64,000 bases of DNA from Gemmatimonadaceae bacterium (lineage in GTDB: Bacteria > Gemmatimonadota > Gemmatimonadetes > Gemmatimonadales > Gemmatimonadaceae), in assembly GCA_013813715.1 (NCBI GenBank), contig JACCRF010000077.1, positions 1 to 64,000 on the forward strand, given 5' to 3'. The position numbers were made by a program, and so were the translations under genes. The notes under the pieces were generated by a model. It was not told the DNA's origin, did not search any database, and saw only the letters and a program-made list of their open reading frames with translations. Within the stretch, counting starts at the first letter, position 1. Every line of letters begins with the position of its first letter. Positions 1 to 8,669 of this stretch are shown here, piece after piece.

Positions 1-683
1 TACATCTCGCTCAGCACAGACGATGACATGATCTCGTCCACCGACCCGATCCGGAAGCTACCGTTCATCACCAGCGCGATTCGCTCGACGTAGTTGGCTA
101 CTTCGTTGAGGGCGTGGCTGACCATCAGCACGGTCAGGCCGTCACGCTCGTGCAGCTCTCTCACGAGCCCGAGGATCTGCGTCATCGAAACGAGGTCCAT
201 CCCGGTGGTCGGCTCGTCCAGAATCAGGACGTTGGGATCGCCGACGAGGGCGCGCGCGATGAGCGTCCGCTGCTTCTGCCCGCCCGATAACGCGTTGAGC
301 GGCTGGTCGGCGAGGTCGAGTATTCCGACGTGATCGAGCGCCTTACACGCAAGCTCGCGATCCCGCCCGCCCGGTCTCCTGCCAAGCCCGATGCGGTCGT
401 AGCGACCCATCATGACTACGTCCACGACCTTGAGTGGAAAATTGTAATCCACCTGGTCCCGCTGGGGAACGTAGCCGTAGCGCAGGTCGGGAGCCTGCGT
501 CACTTTCCCCTGCGAGGGCTTGAGGCTCCCGAGGATCGCGCGGAGTATGGTAGTCTTGCCCGACCCGTTCGGGCCTACCATCCCGAGAAAATCACCCTCG
601 GGAATCGTGAACGTCAGATCGGACAGAATCACGCTGCGCCCGTACGCGAGCGTCGCGCGATCGAACGAGACGAGGGGGATCAC
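1..683 (-). CDS. Metal ABC transporter ATP-binding protein (ZnuC-like), 3' end cut by window edge
   Basis: ATPase subunit of a zinc/manganese-type ABC importer; it would power uptake of the metal delivered by the binding protein encoded just upstream. Read on the minus strand from GTG at 683, the product shows Walker A GPNGSGKTT (about residues 37-45), the signature LSGGQKQR (132-139), Walker B VLILDEP (152-158) and the H-loop His in MVSH (about 190). The GTG overlaps the stop of the binding-protein gene as GTGA, which decides the start and suggests translational coupling. About 227 codons are visible; the C-terminus and presumably the permease gene lie beyond position 1. The exact metal is inferred from the family of the neighbour. 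Confidence 0.92.
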   Translation of the reverse strand, partial: MIPLVSFDRATLAYGRSVILSDLTFTIPEGDFLGMVGPNGSGKTTILRAILGSLKPSQGKVTQAPDLRYGYVPQRDQVDYNFPLKVVDVVMMGRYDRIGLGRRPGGRDRELACKALDHVGILDLADQPLNALSGGQKQRTLIARALVGDPNVLILDEPTTGMDLVSMTQILGLVRELHERDGLTVLMVSHALNEVANYVERIALVMNGSFRIGSVDEIMSSSVLSEM

Positions 684-1597
684 CGCAGCGCTGCCGCGAC
701 CTTCTCGATGTCCGACTTCATGAGTGCTACATAGTCGTTCACACCGCGGACGCCGCCAACCGACGGCGGCAGCACGAGGACCTTTGCGCCGGACTTGCTG
801 GCGACGAAGTCAGCAGTCTTCCGGCTGTAGAAGGGTTCCATGATAATGATCTTCGCACCCGTACGCTTCATTGTCTGGATGAGCCCTGCCAGATGCGCCG
901 GCGATGGCGGCACTCCCGGCTTGGGCTCCATGAAGCCGACGATGTTCATTTTCGTGTAATCGGCGAAATACCGCCAACTCGTGTGCCACGCCGCCACCGG
1001 CTTCCCGGCGATCATTGAAAGCGAAGGTCGCCAGCCCCGCTCGGCTGCGTCGAGCCTGGTTTCGAAGGCGCGTTCATTTGCGGCGTATGAAGCCGCGTTC
1101 TTCGGATCGAGCTCGCTGAACTTCTGTTGAAACATGCGCGCGATCCGGCGTCCGTTCTCGGGATGCAGCCAGTAATGGGGATTTCCGAGCGGATGAACGT
1201 CGCCCTGACTTCTGTCGACGTCGCCCGCTGGTATGTCGAGGAGACGAACAGACCTGGACACGTCCACATAGCCCGTCGCGCCCGGCCTGATCCTGGGGTT
1301 GCGCGCCCCGTCGAGGAGAAGAGGCATCCACCCCACCTCCAGTCCAAGGCCCACGAACGCCCAGACATCGGCATTTCGGAGCTGGAGTACAAAGCTCGGC
1401 TTGGCTTCGACGAAGTGGGGATCCTGATAGCCTTCGCTTACGTGGCGCGTCGTAACCTTGTTGCCACCCACTTCGGCGGCGATCGCGGAGAGATCAGGCG
1501 TGCTCGTGACGACCTTCAGCTGTGCCTCCGCTGATGTCGCCGCGAGACCCGCCGCGAAGATCAGCGCAAACGTGGATGAGAAGAACGCTCTGGTCAT
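680..1597 (-). CDS. Metal ABC transporter substrate-binding protein (ZnuA/cluster A-I family)
   Basis: Periplasmic metal-binding protein of the same importer, 305 aa. A signal peptide covers about residues 1-25 and ends in SAEAQ. Candidate ligands of the cluster A-I family are visible at His61 (DPHFVEAKPS), His141 (GNPHYWLHPENG) and His205 (AAWHTSWRYF), with acidic residues near 254-263 (EPFYSRKTAD). The His-rich loop of many ZnuA proteins is absent. An in-frame extension to 1666 exists, but the ATG at 1597 directly precedes the signal peptide and is preferred. Zinc is the most likely metal; manganese cannot be excluded from sequence alone. Confidence 0.9.
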   Translation of the reverse strand: MTRAFFSSTFALIFAAGLAATSAEAQLKVVTSTPDLSAIAAEVGGNKVTTRHVSEGYQDPHFVEAKPSFVLQLRNADVWAFVGLGLEVGWMPLLLDGARNPRIRPGATGYVDVSRSVRLLDIPAGDVDRSQGDVHPLGNPHYWLHPENGRRIARMFQQKFSELDPKNAASYAANERAFETRLDAAERGWRPSLSMIAGKPVAAWHTSWRYFADYTKMNIVGFMEPKPGVPPSPAHLAGLIQTMKRTGAKIIIMEPFYSRKTADFVASKSGAKVLVLPPSVGGVRGVNDYVALMKSDIEKVAAALR

Positions 1598-1631
1598 TGT
1601 ATAACTGCTCCTGGCCCTGCGGCCAAAACGA

Positions 1632-2963
1632 TCAGAAAGGATGTGGACGGTGAGGACCGACGGCAAAAGTGCTCTGCAGGATCAGCCTGTTCAGGGCCTT
1701 GCGGTCGCCGGCCGCGAACTGTCGCTCGAGGCCCAGCACGAGCTTGGAAAACTCGCTCGGGAAGAACTGTAGATACCCTGACGCGGCCTTGAAGCTCCCC
1801 TCGGCCAGCTCCGCATCGGCGAACGGATCCTGCACCCAGTCGTAGCGGGCACCGAGATGCGTGCGGCGAGTCAGTTGATAGCGGGAAAAAACGTAAGCGC
1901 CGTTCGCGTTGCGGCGCGGTCCTGCGTATTCACCGGGAAGCGAGGCGCGGCCGAGCGCGCTGCTCCGCTCGTTGACCTGACGCATCAGCTCCGCCTGCAG
2001 AATGAAGGACTTGTAAAGTCCCTGCTGCAACGGCCTCCACCTGAAGGTGAGGTCAGCTCCGATCAGGCTTTGCCGGGCGTTGACGGCGTTCACCTCGTCA
2101 CTCCGCACGCAGTCCACCGCCGGGTCGCAATCAACCGGCTGCGCCCGGCGTCCGGTGGCGGCGCTCACCGAGAGCTCGAGGTTCGCCGACTCGGAGAGGT
2201 CCAGGTAATTCCGAAGGCGCGCCGAGTAGCCGAGCCCGTTGACCTTCTTGTTGGCTGGCTCTGACGCCAGCAGCCCGGTCCCTTCTTCCTCGCTCTCACC
2301 GAAATGGTCTACGGCCGTCAGAAGAAGCTCCTGATAGAAGCCGAATGGAGCCAGAATCTTGCTGAACCAGACTCCTGTGCCTTTGGATCCTTCGGGCCCA
2401 AGAAAACTCTGAATGGCATGGGGGTATTCAATTGTCTGCAGCTCCGCTCGGTGGGTCGTGTTCTGCTTGCCGAACGGCAAGTGGAAACGGCCTATCCTGG
2501 CGGCGCTCTGCCATGGCAGCGCAGTTGCCGTTATGTACGCTTCCTCGATGGCTATGCCTTCGAGGTCAGAGAGTCCGAGAATGAAGTCGGCCCGGAAGTA
2601 CGGATCAACGGCCGAGCTGAGCGCCAGCTCAACCTCACGAATGTCGAATCGGCGACCGCTCTCCTGCGTGCTGCCCTTCGGCGACAAATCGGCTATAACA
2701 TCGCCGATGACGCTGATGTCGGGTATCAGCCGTGGATTGGTTGGTCCGCCGGTCCCGGTGGGCGTGCTGCCTTCCGATGGCGCTCCTGTCTCCGGGCGCG
2801 CCTGCATCTTCTCCAGCTCGCGCACGAGCGCGATTGAATCGGCGCGGGCGATGCTGTCCGCTCGCGCAACAGAGTCCCGCCTCGGTACCGGCGGGTTCTG
2901 CGACTCGAGCATCGACGGCAGCATCGAGGCGAGCGCGCAAAGGAATAAGTGTATTCGTATCAT
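1632..2963 (-). CDS. Outer-membrane beta-barrel protein, porin-like, in metal-uptake operon
   Basis: 443 aa exported protein. The chosen ATG at 2963 begins a hydrophobic signal (MIRIHLFLCALASMLPSM); upstream in-frame Met codons lack one. Next comes a Pro/Asp/Arg linker with a repeated DSIARADSIA-type segment, then a long stretch of alternating polar and aromatic residues typical of a 16-strand porin. Short strand-like motifs such as YFRADFILGLSDLEG and YLQFFPSEFSKLVLGLERQF are visible. It lies 34 bp upstream of the metal-binding protein on the same strand. A role in passage of the metal across the outer membrane is inferred from position only; phosphate-selective-porin-like folds look similar. 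Confidence 0.75.
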   Translation of the reverse strand: MIRIHLFLCALASMLPSMLESQNPPVPRRDSVARADSIARADSIALVRELEKMQARPETGAPSEGSTPTGTGGPTNPRLIPDISVIGDVIADLSPKGSTQESGRRFDIREVELALSSAVDPYFRADFILGLSDLEGIAIEEAYITATALPWQSAARIGRFHLPFGKQNTTHRAELQTIEYPHAIQSFLGPEGSKGTGVWFSKILAPFGFYQELLLTAVDHFGESEEEGTGLLASEPANKKVNGLGYSARLRNYLDLSESANLELSVSAATGRRAQPVDCDPAVDCVRSDEVNAVNARQSLIGADLTFRWRPLQQGLYKSFILQAELMRQVNERSSALGRASLPGEYAGPRRNANGAYVFSRYQLTRRTHLGARYDWVQDPFADAELAEGSFKAASGYLQFFPSEFSKLVLGLERQFAAGDRKALNRLILQSTFAVGPHRPHPF

Positions 2964-3072
2964 GTGACTTGGCTTGTGGTCTGGTGGAACGGCGCGCGTC
3001 GAGCCAGGGTGGCACTCCGCATCCCATCGTTCCGTGAATTGGCTTCGCACGGCCTTCGCCGAGCGGCTTCAG

Positions 3073-3441
3073 CTAAGCGACGCTGCCGGGAGGGGCGCGA
3101 GCGGGAAGCTGCCAATTCGTCGCGTGACGGACACGAGCGGCCGCGGCAATGCGGGGCGAGGCCACATCGCGGCGAACCTCATAGGTAGTGCGCTCTGCGA
3201 GGTTCGAAGACGAAAGAATGCTCCGCGCGATACAGGCGAAGCAGCTCGAATCATCATGCGCATGATGGAGAACAATGCCAGCGGCCTCGACGTGCGCCTC
3301 CGCCCCCCCACCGCGCCGGCCGTCCAGAAGGGGCGCCAGCGCAAGAGTCATCTGTGCGACGGCAAGGATAAGGATTGCCGGCCGCCAGAGTTTGCGTTGC
3401 TTGATCGCCGAGGAACGAGGCACGCAGGTCATACCCGGCAA
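3073..3441 (-). CDS. Small membrane-anchored His/Cys-containing protein heading the metal operon
   Basis: 122 aa protein with one N-terminal hydrophobic segment (about residues 19-40, PAILILAVAQMTLALAPLL) followed by a short region rich in potential metal ligands: HVEAAG, then LHHAHDDSSCFACIAR, giving His-His-x-His-Asp-Asp and Cys-x-x-Cys. It stands 109 bp upstream of the outer-membrane barrel in the same direction, so it probably opens the metal-uptake transcript. I do not recognise a named family with certainty; it resembles small DUF2946-like proteins in layout. A metal-sensing or metal-relay role is inference. Confidence 0.55.
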   Translation of the reverse strand: MPGMTCVPRSSAIKQRKLWRPAILILAVAQMTLALAPLLDGRRGGGAEAHVEAAGIVLHHAHDDSSCFACIARSILSSSNLAERTTYEVRRDVASPRIAAAARVRHATNWQLPARAPPGSVA

Positions 3442-3504
3442 AGTCTACGCCCGTTCCGGGTCTCTTGCCACCGTGAGATGCAGAAGGGCCCTATTCCCTG
3501 TGTG

Positions 3505-4383
3505 TCAGGAACGCTCGTTTACACCGATATAGCTGCGGAGTCGCTCGAGCATGGCTCGATCGGTGACGTCGGGCTCGAGCTTCGGTGTCTCGATTACTTT
3601 CGCGATGGCTGCGAGCCGCTCGTCGTTCATGATGCGGCGAAATGGGGCCTCGCCGATCGCGCCCTCGCCAATGAGCTCGTGACGGTCGCGCCGTGATCCG
3701 AGAGGGGCCTTCGAATCGTTGAGGTGCATCATGCCCAGCCGGTCCATCCCGATGACGTCATCGAAGCGAGACCATACACCGTCGTAGTCGCCAGCCAGGT
3801 CATAGCCAGCGGCAAACAAGTGCGCCGTATCTACGCAAACTCCTGTGCGCGAGCGGTAGGGCTCCGGAATCAACTCGATGACACGGGCCATTTCATCGAA
3901 CGTGGCGCCGATGACGGTGCCGGCGCCTGCCGTCATCTCCAGAAGCACGCGAACCTTTCCGGGAACGGCTTCGAGTGCCATCCCGATCGCTTCCGCGTTT
4001 CGCATGAGGCCGCTGTCGCGATCGTCCATGTAGTTACCCGGATGGGAGACCAGGAAGTCGAGCCCGAGTGCCTCGCATCGCCTGAGCTCGGCGCGATAGG
4101 AATGCATCGAGCGCTCCCTCAGCAGTAAATCAGGCGATGCGAGGTTGATGAGGTAACTGTCGTGGGCGGATGTAGTGCGAACATCGGTTTCCGCGAGCGC
4201 CGCGGCGAATGCCTTGCACTCGACGACGTCGCATTCGCGGTCGGCCCATCGGTTGGCCGTCTTCGTGAAGATCTGCATCGCCGTCGCGCCGATCGCTTTC
4301 GCCCGTGCGGGAGCCTGCGTGGTTCCGCCGGCGATGGAAATGTGTGCGCCGAGTGGCGCCGGGATTCGGCGCCTACCGGCCAC
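3505..4383 (-). CDS. nfo: Endonuclease IV
   Basis: AP endonuclease that cleaves 5' of abasic sites in base-excision repair. The 292 aa product has the AP-endonuclease-2 TIM-barrel features: LGAHISIAGG at the N-terminus, SHPGNYMDD near the centre, the zinc-ligand block VCVDTAHLFAAGYD and the C-terminal HLNDSKAPLGSRRDRHELIGEG with conserved Asp, His and Glu ligands. Its length matches the family. The start overlaps the end of the upstream EnvC-like gene by 11 bp, placing nfo as the last gene of the ftsE-ftsX-envC string. Confidence 0.96.
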   Translation of the reverse strand: MAGRRRIPAPLGAHISIAGGTTQAPARAKAIGATAMQIFTKTANRWADRECDVVECKAFAAALAETDVRTTSAHDSYLINLASPDLLLRERSMHSYRAELRRCEALGLDFLVSHPGNYMDDRDSGLMRNAEAIGMALEAVPGKVRVLLEMTAGAGTVIGATFDEMARVIELIPEPYRSRTGVCVDTAHLFAAGYDLAGDYDGVWSRFDDVIGMDRLGMMHLNDSKAPLGSRRDRHELIGEGAIGEAPFRRIMNDERLAAIAKVIETPKLEPDVTDRAMLERLRSYIGVNERS

Positions 4384-5551
4384 GCAGCCAGGTGAGTGGG
4401 TCGACGGCCGGTCCTCCGCGCCTGATCTCGAAATGCAGATGCGGCGGCAGCGCAGGATCGGTGGCGCCGATCGACCCCAGGACCTGTCCCTTGGTCACCC
4501 GCGATCCCTTGCCGACTGCCATTCTGCTCAGCGATCCGTACACCGAGTAGTCGCCGCCGCCGTGCTCGAGAATTACCGTGTTGCCGTAAGTCCCCATCAC
4601 GTCCGCAAGTACTACTTGTCCGCTGGAAACCGACTTGACGTCGGCGCCCGACGATGCGGCGATGCCGATGCCGTTCCATCGCGTGGTCGTGTTGTTAGGG
4701 TTCACGACACGTCCGAATCGGTAGATGATGGAGCCCTCGAGTGGCCAGTCGAGGCGTCCCAGGTCGCTCGTGCGTATCGAGCTCGGCGCCGTTGGCGCGG
4801 CATTCGGCCGCGACGCCGCGCGGCGCCTGGCGGCCTCGAACGCGGCGATCACGCTGTTGAGCCGCGCTTCGCTGCGCGCGAGCTGGGCAAGGCGAGTCTT
4901 TGCCTTCTTTGCGTCCTGCTGTACTCTCACCAGACTCTGCTGCCGGGCGCCTTCGAGCGACTCGAGCCGCTCCGCCTCGCGCGACTTCTCGCGCCGATTC
5001 TGCTCGACCCCGTTCTGAAGCGACACGAGTTGCCTGCGCTGCCCGATGATCGAGGAACGGAGCTTGTCGATGCGGCGCACGACGGTGCGATCACGCTGAG
5101 CCAGGATGTGGAGGTACTTGTACCGGGCTACGAGATCGCCGAAAGACTTCGCCGACAGCATGACCTCGAAGGTATAGAGCGGCCCGCGCTTGTAGATCTC
5201 TACGATCCGCTTCCTGAGGACAGCCTGTTTCACCTGCACTTCATCCTGCGCGCGGACGAGGTTCGCGGTCGTATTTTCCACTTCGCCGTTGAGTGTAGTC
5301 AACTGCTGGTCGAGCGAGCGGACCACGCGGACGGTTGCGTTGTGCTGGCGGTTGAGGTTGTCGACCTCTTCCGAGATGTCGTGCGCCCGCGACTGGAGTC
5401 CCTTCATGCGGCGCTGGAGCGCTTCGCGCTCGCGCCTGACGCGCGCGAGCTCATCCTGCTGCGCGCGAATGCGGGCATCACTCTCGACCTGCGCCTGCGC
5501 CACCGGTGCCGCGGTCACCAGCGCGAAGCCGAGCAGCACTGCCGCGCGCAT
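4373..5551 (-). CDS. EnvC-like murein hydrolase activator with degenerate LytM (M23) domain
   Basis: 392 aa exported protein: signal peptide (about 1-20, ending VAQAQ), a long coiled coil (about 22-255, rich in Arg, Glu and Gln), then a LytM/M23 domain (about 285-390). The last M23 motif PHLHFEIR is kept. The first zinc-ligand motif, normally HxGxDI, reads WNGIGIAA, and the usual YxHL motif reads YGSL, so metal binding should be lost as in EnvC. The ATG at 5551 overlaps the ftsX stop as TGATG, which rejects the much longer in-frame extension. EnvC proteins are recruited by FtsEX to activate cell-wall amidases at division; the operon order supports this role here. Confidence 0.9.
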   Translation of the reverse strand: MRAAVLLGFALVTAAPVAQAQVESDARIRAQQDELARVRREREALQRRMKGLQSRAHDISEEVDNLNRQHNATVRVVRSLDQQLTTLNGEVENTTANLVRAQDEVQVKQAVLRKRIVEIYKRGPLYTFEVMLSAKSFGDLVARYKYLHILAQRDRTVVRRIDKLRSSIIGQRRQLVSLQNGVEQNRREKSREAERLESLEGARQQSLVRVQQDAKKAKTRLAQLARSEARLNSVIAAFEAARRRAASRPNAAPTAPSSIRTSDLGRLDWPLEGSIIYRFGRVVNPNNTTTRWNGIGIAASSGADVKSVSSGQVVLADVMGTYGNTVILEHGGGDYSVYGSLSRMAVGKGSRVTKGQVLGSIGATDPALPPHLHFEIRRGGPAVDPLTWLRGR

Positions 5552-6396
5552 CAGATGCGACGCAGGTGGCTCCACACCGATGTTGCGCTGCCGAGCACTC
5601 CGATCAGCGCTCCGCACAGAATTCCGATCGCGACGAAGCGGGGGTCGAAGAACACGAGGTCGAGGAACCTGGTATCGATCGCGCGGTAGGCGGCCCACGT
5701 CATCAGAAGTGCGAGCAATCCGCCGACGATGCCCTTGATAAAGCCGTCGATGAGAAAGGGTGCCCGCACGAAGCCATCCGTGGCGCCGACCAGCCGCATG
5801 ATCGAGATCTCCCTCGCTCGCGCCAGAACCGAGACACGGATGGTCGCGCCGATGATGATGATTGACACGGCGGCGAAAGCCAGCCCCAGGCCAAGGCCAG
5901 TGCCCGCGGCGAGAGTGCGGAGCTGGTACAGCTTTTCCACCCATTCCTCCCCGTAGCGCACGTCGTCCACGAACTGGTACGACTTCACCCGCTCGGCGAC
6001 GTCTCTGACGTTGCCGGGATTTCCGAGTCCGGCGCGGAGGTGGATGTCGAGCGACGCGGGCAGCATCGCCTCCTCGAACACGTCGTTGAACTCGCCAAGG
6101 TCACGCCGCGCACGGGCGAGCGCACCTTCCTGGTCGACATAGTCCACCCTGGCGACTTCCGGGAAGGATCGGATGTCTCCCATCGCGGCGACGATCGCTT
6201 CGGCCGGGGTGCCCTCGGAGACGAACGCCCTTACCTCGACGCGCTCTTCCACGCCGCGCAGCGCCTGCCTGATGTTGACGGCGACGAGAGCGAAAAGTCC
6301 GAACGCGAACAGCGAGAAGGCGATCGTGATGACACCGAGTGCGCTGAGCAGGGGAGCCCTCCGCGACGCGTTGAACGCCTCCCGCACCGCCAGCAT
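5551..6396 (-). CDS. ftsX: Cell division protein FtsX
   Basis: 281 aa permease-like partner of FtsE. One N-terminal transmembrane segment (about 18-40, ALGVITIAFSLFAFGLFALV), a periplasmic domain (about 45-160) and three C-terminal transmembrane segments give the FtsX topology. The C-terminal permease region contains the family block around AREISIMRLVGATDGFVRAPF. It starts one base after the ftsE stop (TAG then ATG) and ends overlapping the EnvC-like gene. FtsX transmits ATP hydrolysis by FtsE to the periplasmic activator. Confidence 0.95.
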   Translation of the reverse strand: MLAVREAFNASRRAPLLSALGVITIAFSLFAFGLFALVAVNIRQALRGVEERVEVRAFVSEGTPAEAIVAAMGDIRSFPEVARVDYVDQEGALARARRDLGEFNDVFEEAMLPASLDIHLRAGLGNPGNVRDVAERVKSYQFVDDVRYGEEWVEKLYQLRTLAAGTGLGLGLAFAAVSIIIIGATIRVSVLARAREISIMRLVGATDGFVRAPFLIDGFIKGIVGGLLALLMTWAAYRAIDTRFLDLVFFDPRFVAIGILCGALIGVLGSATSVWSHLRRI

Positions 6397-7164
6397 CTAG
6401 CGCTTTCCTCTGGGTGGCGCGGGCCAGTTGCCTTCGCTCGGCCCGCCGATTGCCGGCTGTCCGAGCAGCGGCGTGTATCGAGTCTCCGGCGGCGGCGTCT
6501 CATCGGAGTCGAACACCACGCGGCCGTGGTTCAGCTCGATCGTCCGCGCGTCGTCGGCGCGGCGCACCATCTCCAGGTCGTGCGTCGCCATGATCACCGA
6601 AGTTCCCGACGCGTTGATGTCCCGCAGGAGTTGGAACACTCCACGCGTTGCGCGCTCGTCGAGGTTTCCGGTGGGTTCGTCGGCAAGGAGAAAGTAAGGG
6701 TCGTTCACGAGCGCACGAGCGATTGCCACGCGCTGCTGCTCGCCGCCGGAGAGCTGCCGCGGCATCTGCGTTGCCTTTGAGGCGAGGCCAACCTGCGTGA
6801 GCACCCGCGTGACACGTTGCGGGATTGTCGCCGCCGAGGCGCCCGTCACCTCGAGCGCGAACGCTACGTTCTGCTCGGCGGTGCGGTCCTCCAGCAATCG
6901 GAAGTCCTGAAACACGATGCCGAGCTTGCGGCGCAGCTGTGAGATCTCCTTTCGCTTCGCGCTGGCGGAGTGGACGCCATTTACCCACACGTCGCCGTGC
7001 GTCGGCTTCTCCTCCATGTACAGCAGCCTCAGGATTGTCGTCTTCCCCGACCCGCTGGGCCCGATGAGGAAGACGAACTCGCCGCGTTTGATCTGGCAGG
7101 TGACGTGGCTCAGCGCGACGCGGGTGCGCGTGTACTCCTTGGCGACGTCGTGAAGTCGGATCAT
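6397..7164 (-). CDS. ftsE: Cell division ATP-binding protein FtsE
   Basis: 255 aa ABC ATPase with Walker A GPSGSGKTT, Q-loop VFQDFRLLEDRT, signature LSGGEQQR and Walker B FLLADEPTGNLD, the last typical of FtsE and related MacB-type ATPases. A C-terminal tail (about 225-255) is Pro/Arg-rich. It is immediately upstream of ftsX and 6 bp downstream of the cystathionine-lyase-family gene, so it is probably co-transcribed with the upstream metabolic and regulatory genes as well as with ftsX. Confidence 0.95.
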   Translation of the reverse strand: MIRLHDVAKEYTRTRVALSHVTCQIKRGEFVFLIGPSGSGKTTILRLLYMEEKPTHGDVWVNGVHSASAKRKEISQLRRKLGIVFQDFRLLEDRTAEQNVAFALEVTGASAATIPQRVTRVLTQVGLASKATQMPRQLSGGEQQRVAIARALVNDPYFLLADEPTGNLDERATRGVFQLLRDINASGTSVIMATHDLEMVRRADDARTIELNHGRVVFDSDETPPPETRYTPLLGQPAIGGPSEGNWPAPPRGKR

Positions 7165-7170
7165 GCTCTG

Positions 7171-8331
7171 CTACTGCAATGCTTGTTCGATGTCGGCGAT
7201 GATGTCGGCGGCATCCTCGATGCCGATGCTTAGTCGGAGGAATCCGTCAGGAATGCCGATGGCGGCTCGTTCTTCGCTGCTCATGTGTGCGTGCGAGCTG
7301 AACCGGGGCTCGACGACCAGCGTATCCACGCCACCGAGGCTCGCGGCGTGGGCTATCAAACGAAGCTTGCGCAAAAAGCGCTCGGCGGCCGCGCCGCTGC
7401 CGGCAAGCTCGATGGCGAGGAGTCCGCCGAACCCGTCGAGCAGTTTCTTCGCAATTGCGTGATCGGGGTGGTCAGGCAGTCCCGCATAGTGCACCCTGGT
7501 TATCTCCGAGCGCGTCGCGCACCATTTCGCAATGCGCATCGCGTTCTCGCCCGATCGCGTCACCCGCAGCTCGAGCGTCTTCAGTCCGCGTTCGAGGAGC
7601 CAGCAGGCGAATGGGTCGGGGGCCTGTCCCCAGACGATCATCTTTCGCTTCACCTCGTCTATATAGGACGCCGTTCCTGCGACGACGCCACACAGGATGT
7701 CGTGGTGACCGTTCAGGTATTTGGTCGCCGAGTGGATCACGACGTTGGCGCCGTGCGCGATCGGGCGCGAATTGATCGGGCTGGCAAGCGTGGAATCCAC
7801 CACCAGCGCGACGCCCTGGAGCTTGGCAAGAATCGCCAGCTGCGGAATATCGAGAACGCGGCACGTGGGGTTCACCGGCGACTCGACGAAGATTGCGCGG
7901 GTGTTCTGGCGGATCGTCTTGCGCCAGACGCGGCGCTCGTCGGGATTGGCGAAGCTCACCTCGATGCCCATCAACGGGAACTCGTCGGTGAACAGCTTTC
8001 TGGTTCCGCCGTAGATCCACGAGCTCGAAAGGAGGTGATCGCCGGGGCGCAGGAGAGCGAGCAGGGCGCACGCTGTTGCCCCCATGCCGCTCGACAGGAC
8101 GAGAGCCGCCTCCGCACCCTCGAGCAGCGCGATCCGCTTCTGGACCACTTCTTCGTTCGGCGTGTTGCCGTAACGGGTGTAGAGCAGATCGGACGAACCG
8201 ACATCCTGGACGTAGTTCACCGACTGAATCAGCGGCTGGGCGACAGGATCTCCCGGACCCCGGTGCGGCGCGCCGCCGTGGACGGCGATCGTTGCGCGAC
8301 CCGGTGTTGCCGGCTGGTCAGGTTTGGCCAT
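7171..8331 (-). CDS. Cystathionine gamma-synthase/lyase family PLP enzyme
   Basis: 386 aa Cys/Met-metabolism PLP-dependent enzyme. The PLP lysine is Lys204 in HSATKYLNGHHD; other family marks are YTRYGNTPNEEV (about 51-62), LSSGMGATACALLALL (79-94), FVESPVNPTCRVLDI (148-162) and the VVDST Asp (about 179). The ATG at 8331 overlaps the stop of the upstream small gene as TGATG. Substrate choice between gamma-synthase, gamma-lyase and O-acylhomoserine sulfhydrylase cannot be read from these motifs, so no symbol is given. Confidence 0.92.
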   Translation of the reverse strand: MAKPDQPATPGRATIAVHGGAPHRGPGDPVAQPLIQSVNYVQDVGSSDLLYTRYGNTPNEEVVQKRIALLEGAEAALVLSSGMGATACALLALLRPGDHLLSSSWIYGGTRKLFTDEFPLMGIEVSFANPDERRVWRKTIRQNTRAIFVESPVNPTCRVLDIPQLAILAKLQGVALVVDSTLASPINSRPIAHGANVVIHSATKYLNGHHDILCGVVAGTASYIDEVKRKMIVWGQAPDPFACWLLERGLKTLELRVTRSGENAMRIAKWCATRSEITRVHYAGLPDHPDHAIAKKLLDGFGGLLAIELAGSGAAAERFLRKLRLIAHAASLGGVDTLVVEPRFSSHAHMSSEERAAIGIPDGFLRLSIGIEDAADIIADIEQALQ

Positions 8332-8669
8332 CAACCCACGTGCCGGCCCGGCGGAGTATCCATGTCGGGCTTCGCAACCATGACACCTTCGGTGATCGTG
8401 ACGCCGGAGATGTCGCGCAGCACCACGTTTCCTTCCGGAATGCCGTCGTCTATCTCCAGCACTGCCAGGTCCTGCCGGCGGGGCCCGGTCACCCACACGA
8501 GCTCGCCTTCCTGAATAAGCCGGAGGCGGGCTTCTGAGCTCCGCATCCTTACCATCGGCCCGCGCTCGGGATCCCCGCGTCGTGTGGAGATGAAATGAAT
8601 CACGTTGAGCTCAGGGCGATAATTGCTGGAGAGCTTGAGCCTGACGTCGGGAATGATGATTGGCTTCAT
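8331..8669 (-). CDS. Small conserved protein of unknown function
   Basis: 112 aa, predicted soluble and beta-rich, with motifs RMRSSEARLRLIQEGELVWV and VLEIDDGIPEGNVVLRDISG. The second part resembles, in style, a double-psi beta-barrel as found at the end of molybdopterin-dinucleotide enzymes, but this is a weak impression. The start at 8669 overlaps the stop of the STAS/HTH gene as ATGA, and the stop overlaps the next start as TGATG, so it is firmly embedded in the operon. It is real by context; function is unknown. Confidence 0.75.
   Translation of the reverse strand: MKPIIIPDVRLKLSSNYRPELNVIHFISTRRGDPERGPMVRMRSSEARLRLIQEGELVWVTGPRRQDLAVLEIDDGIPEGNVVLRDISGVTITEGVMVAKPDMDTPPGRHVG

Noticed and set aside
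4175-5689. A 504-codon plus-strand frame across nfo and the EnvC-like gene
   Set aside because: It covers two well-supported minus-strand genes and has no motif or signal of its own.
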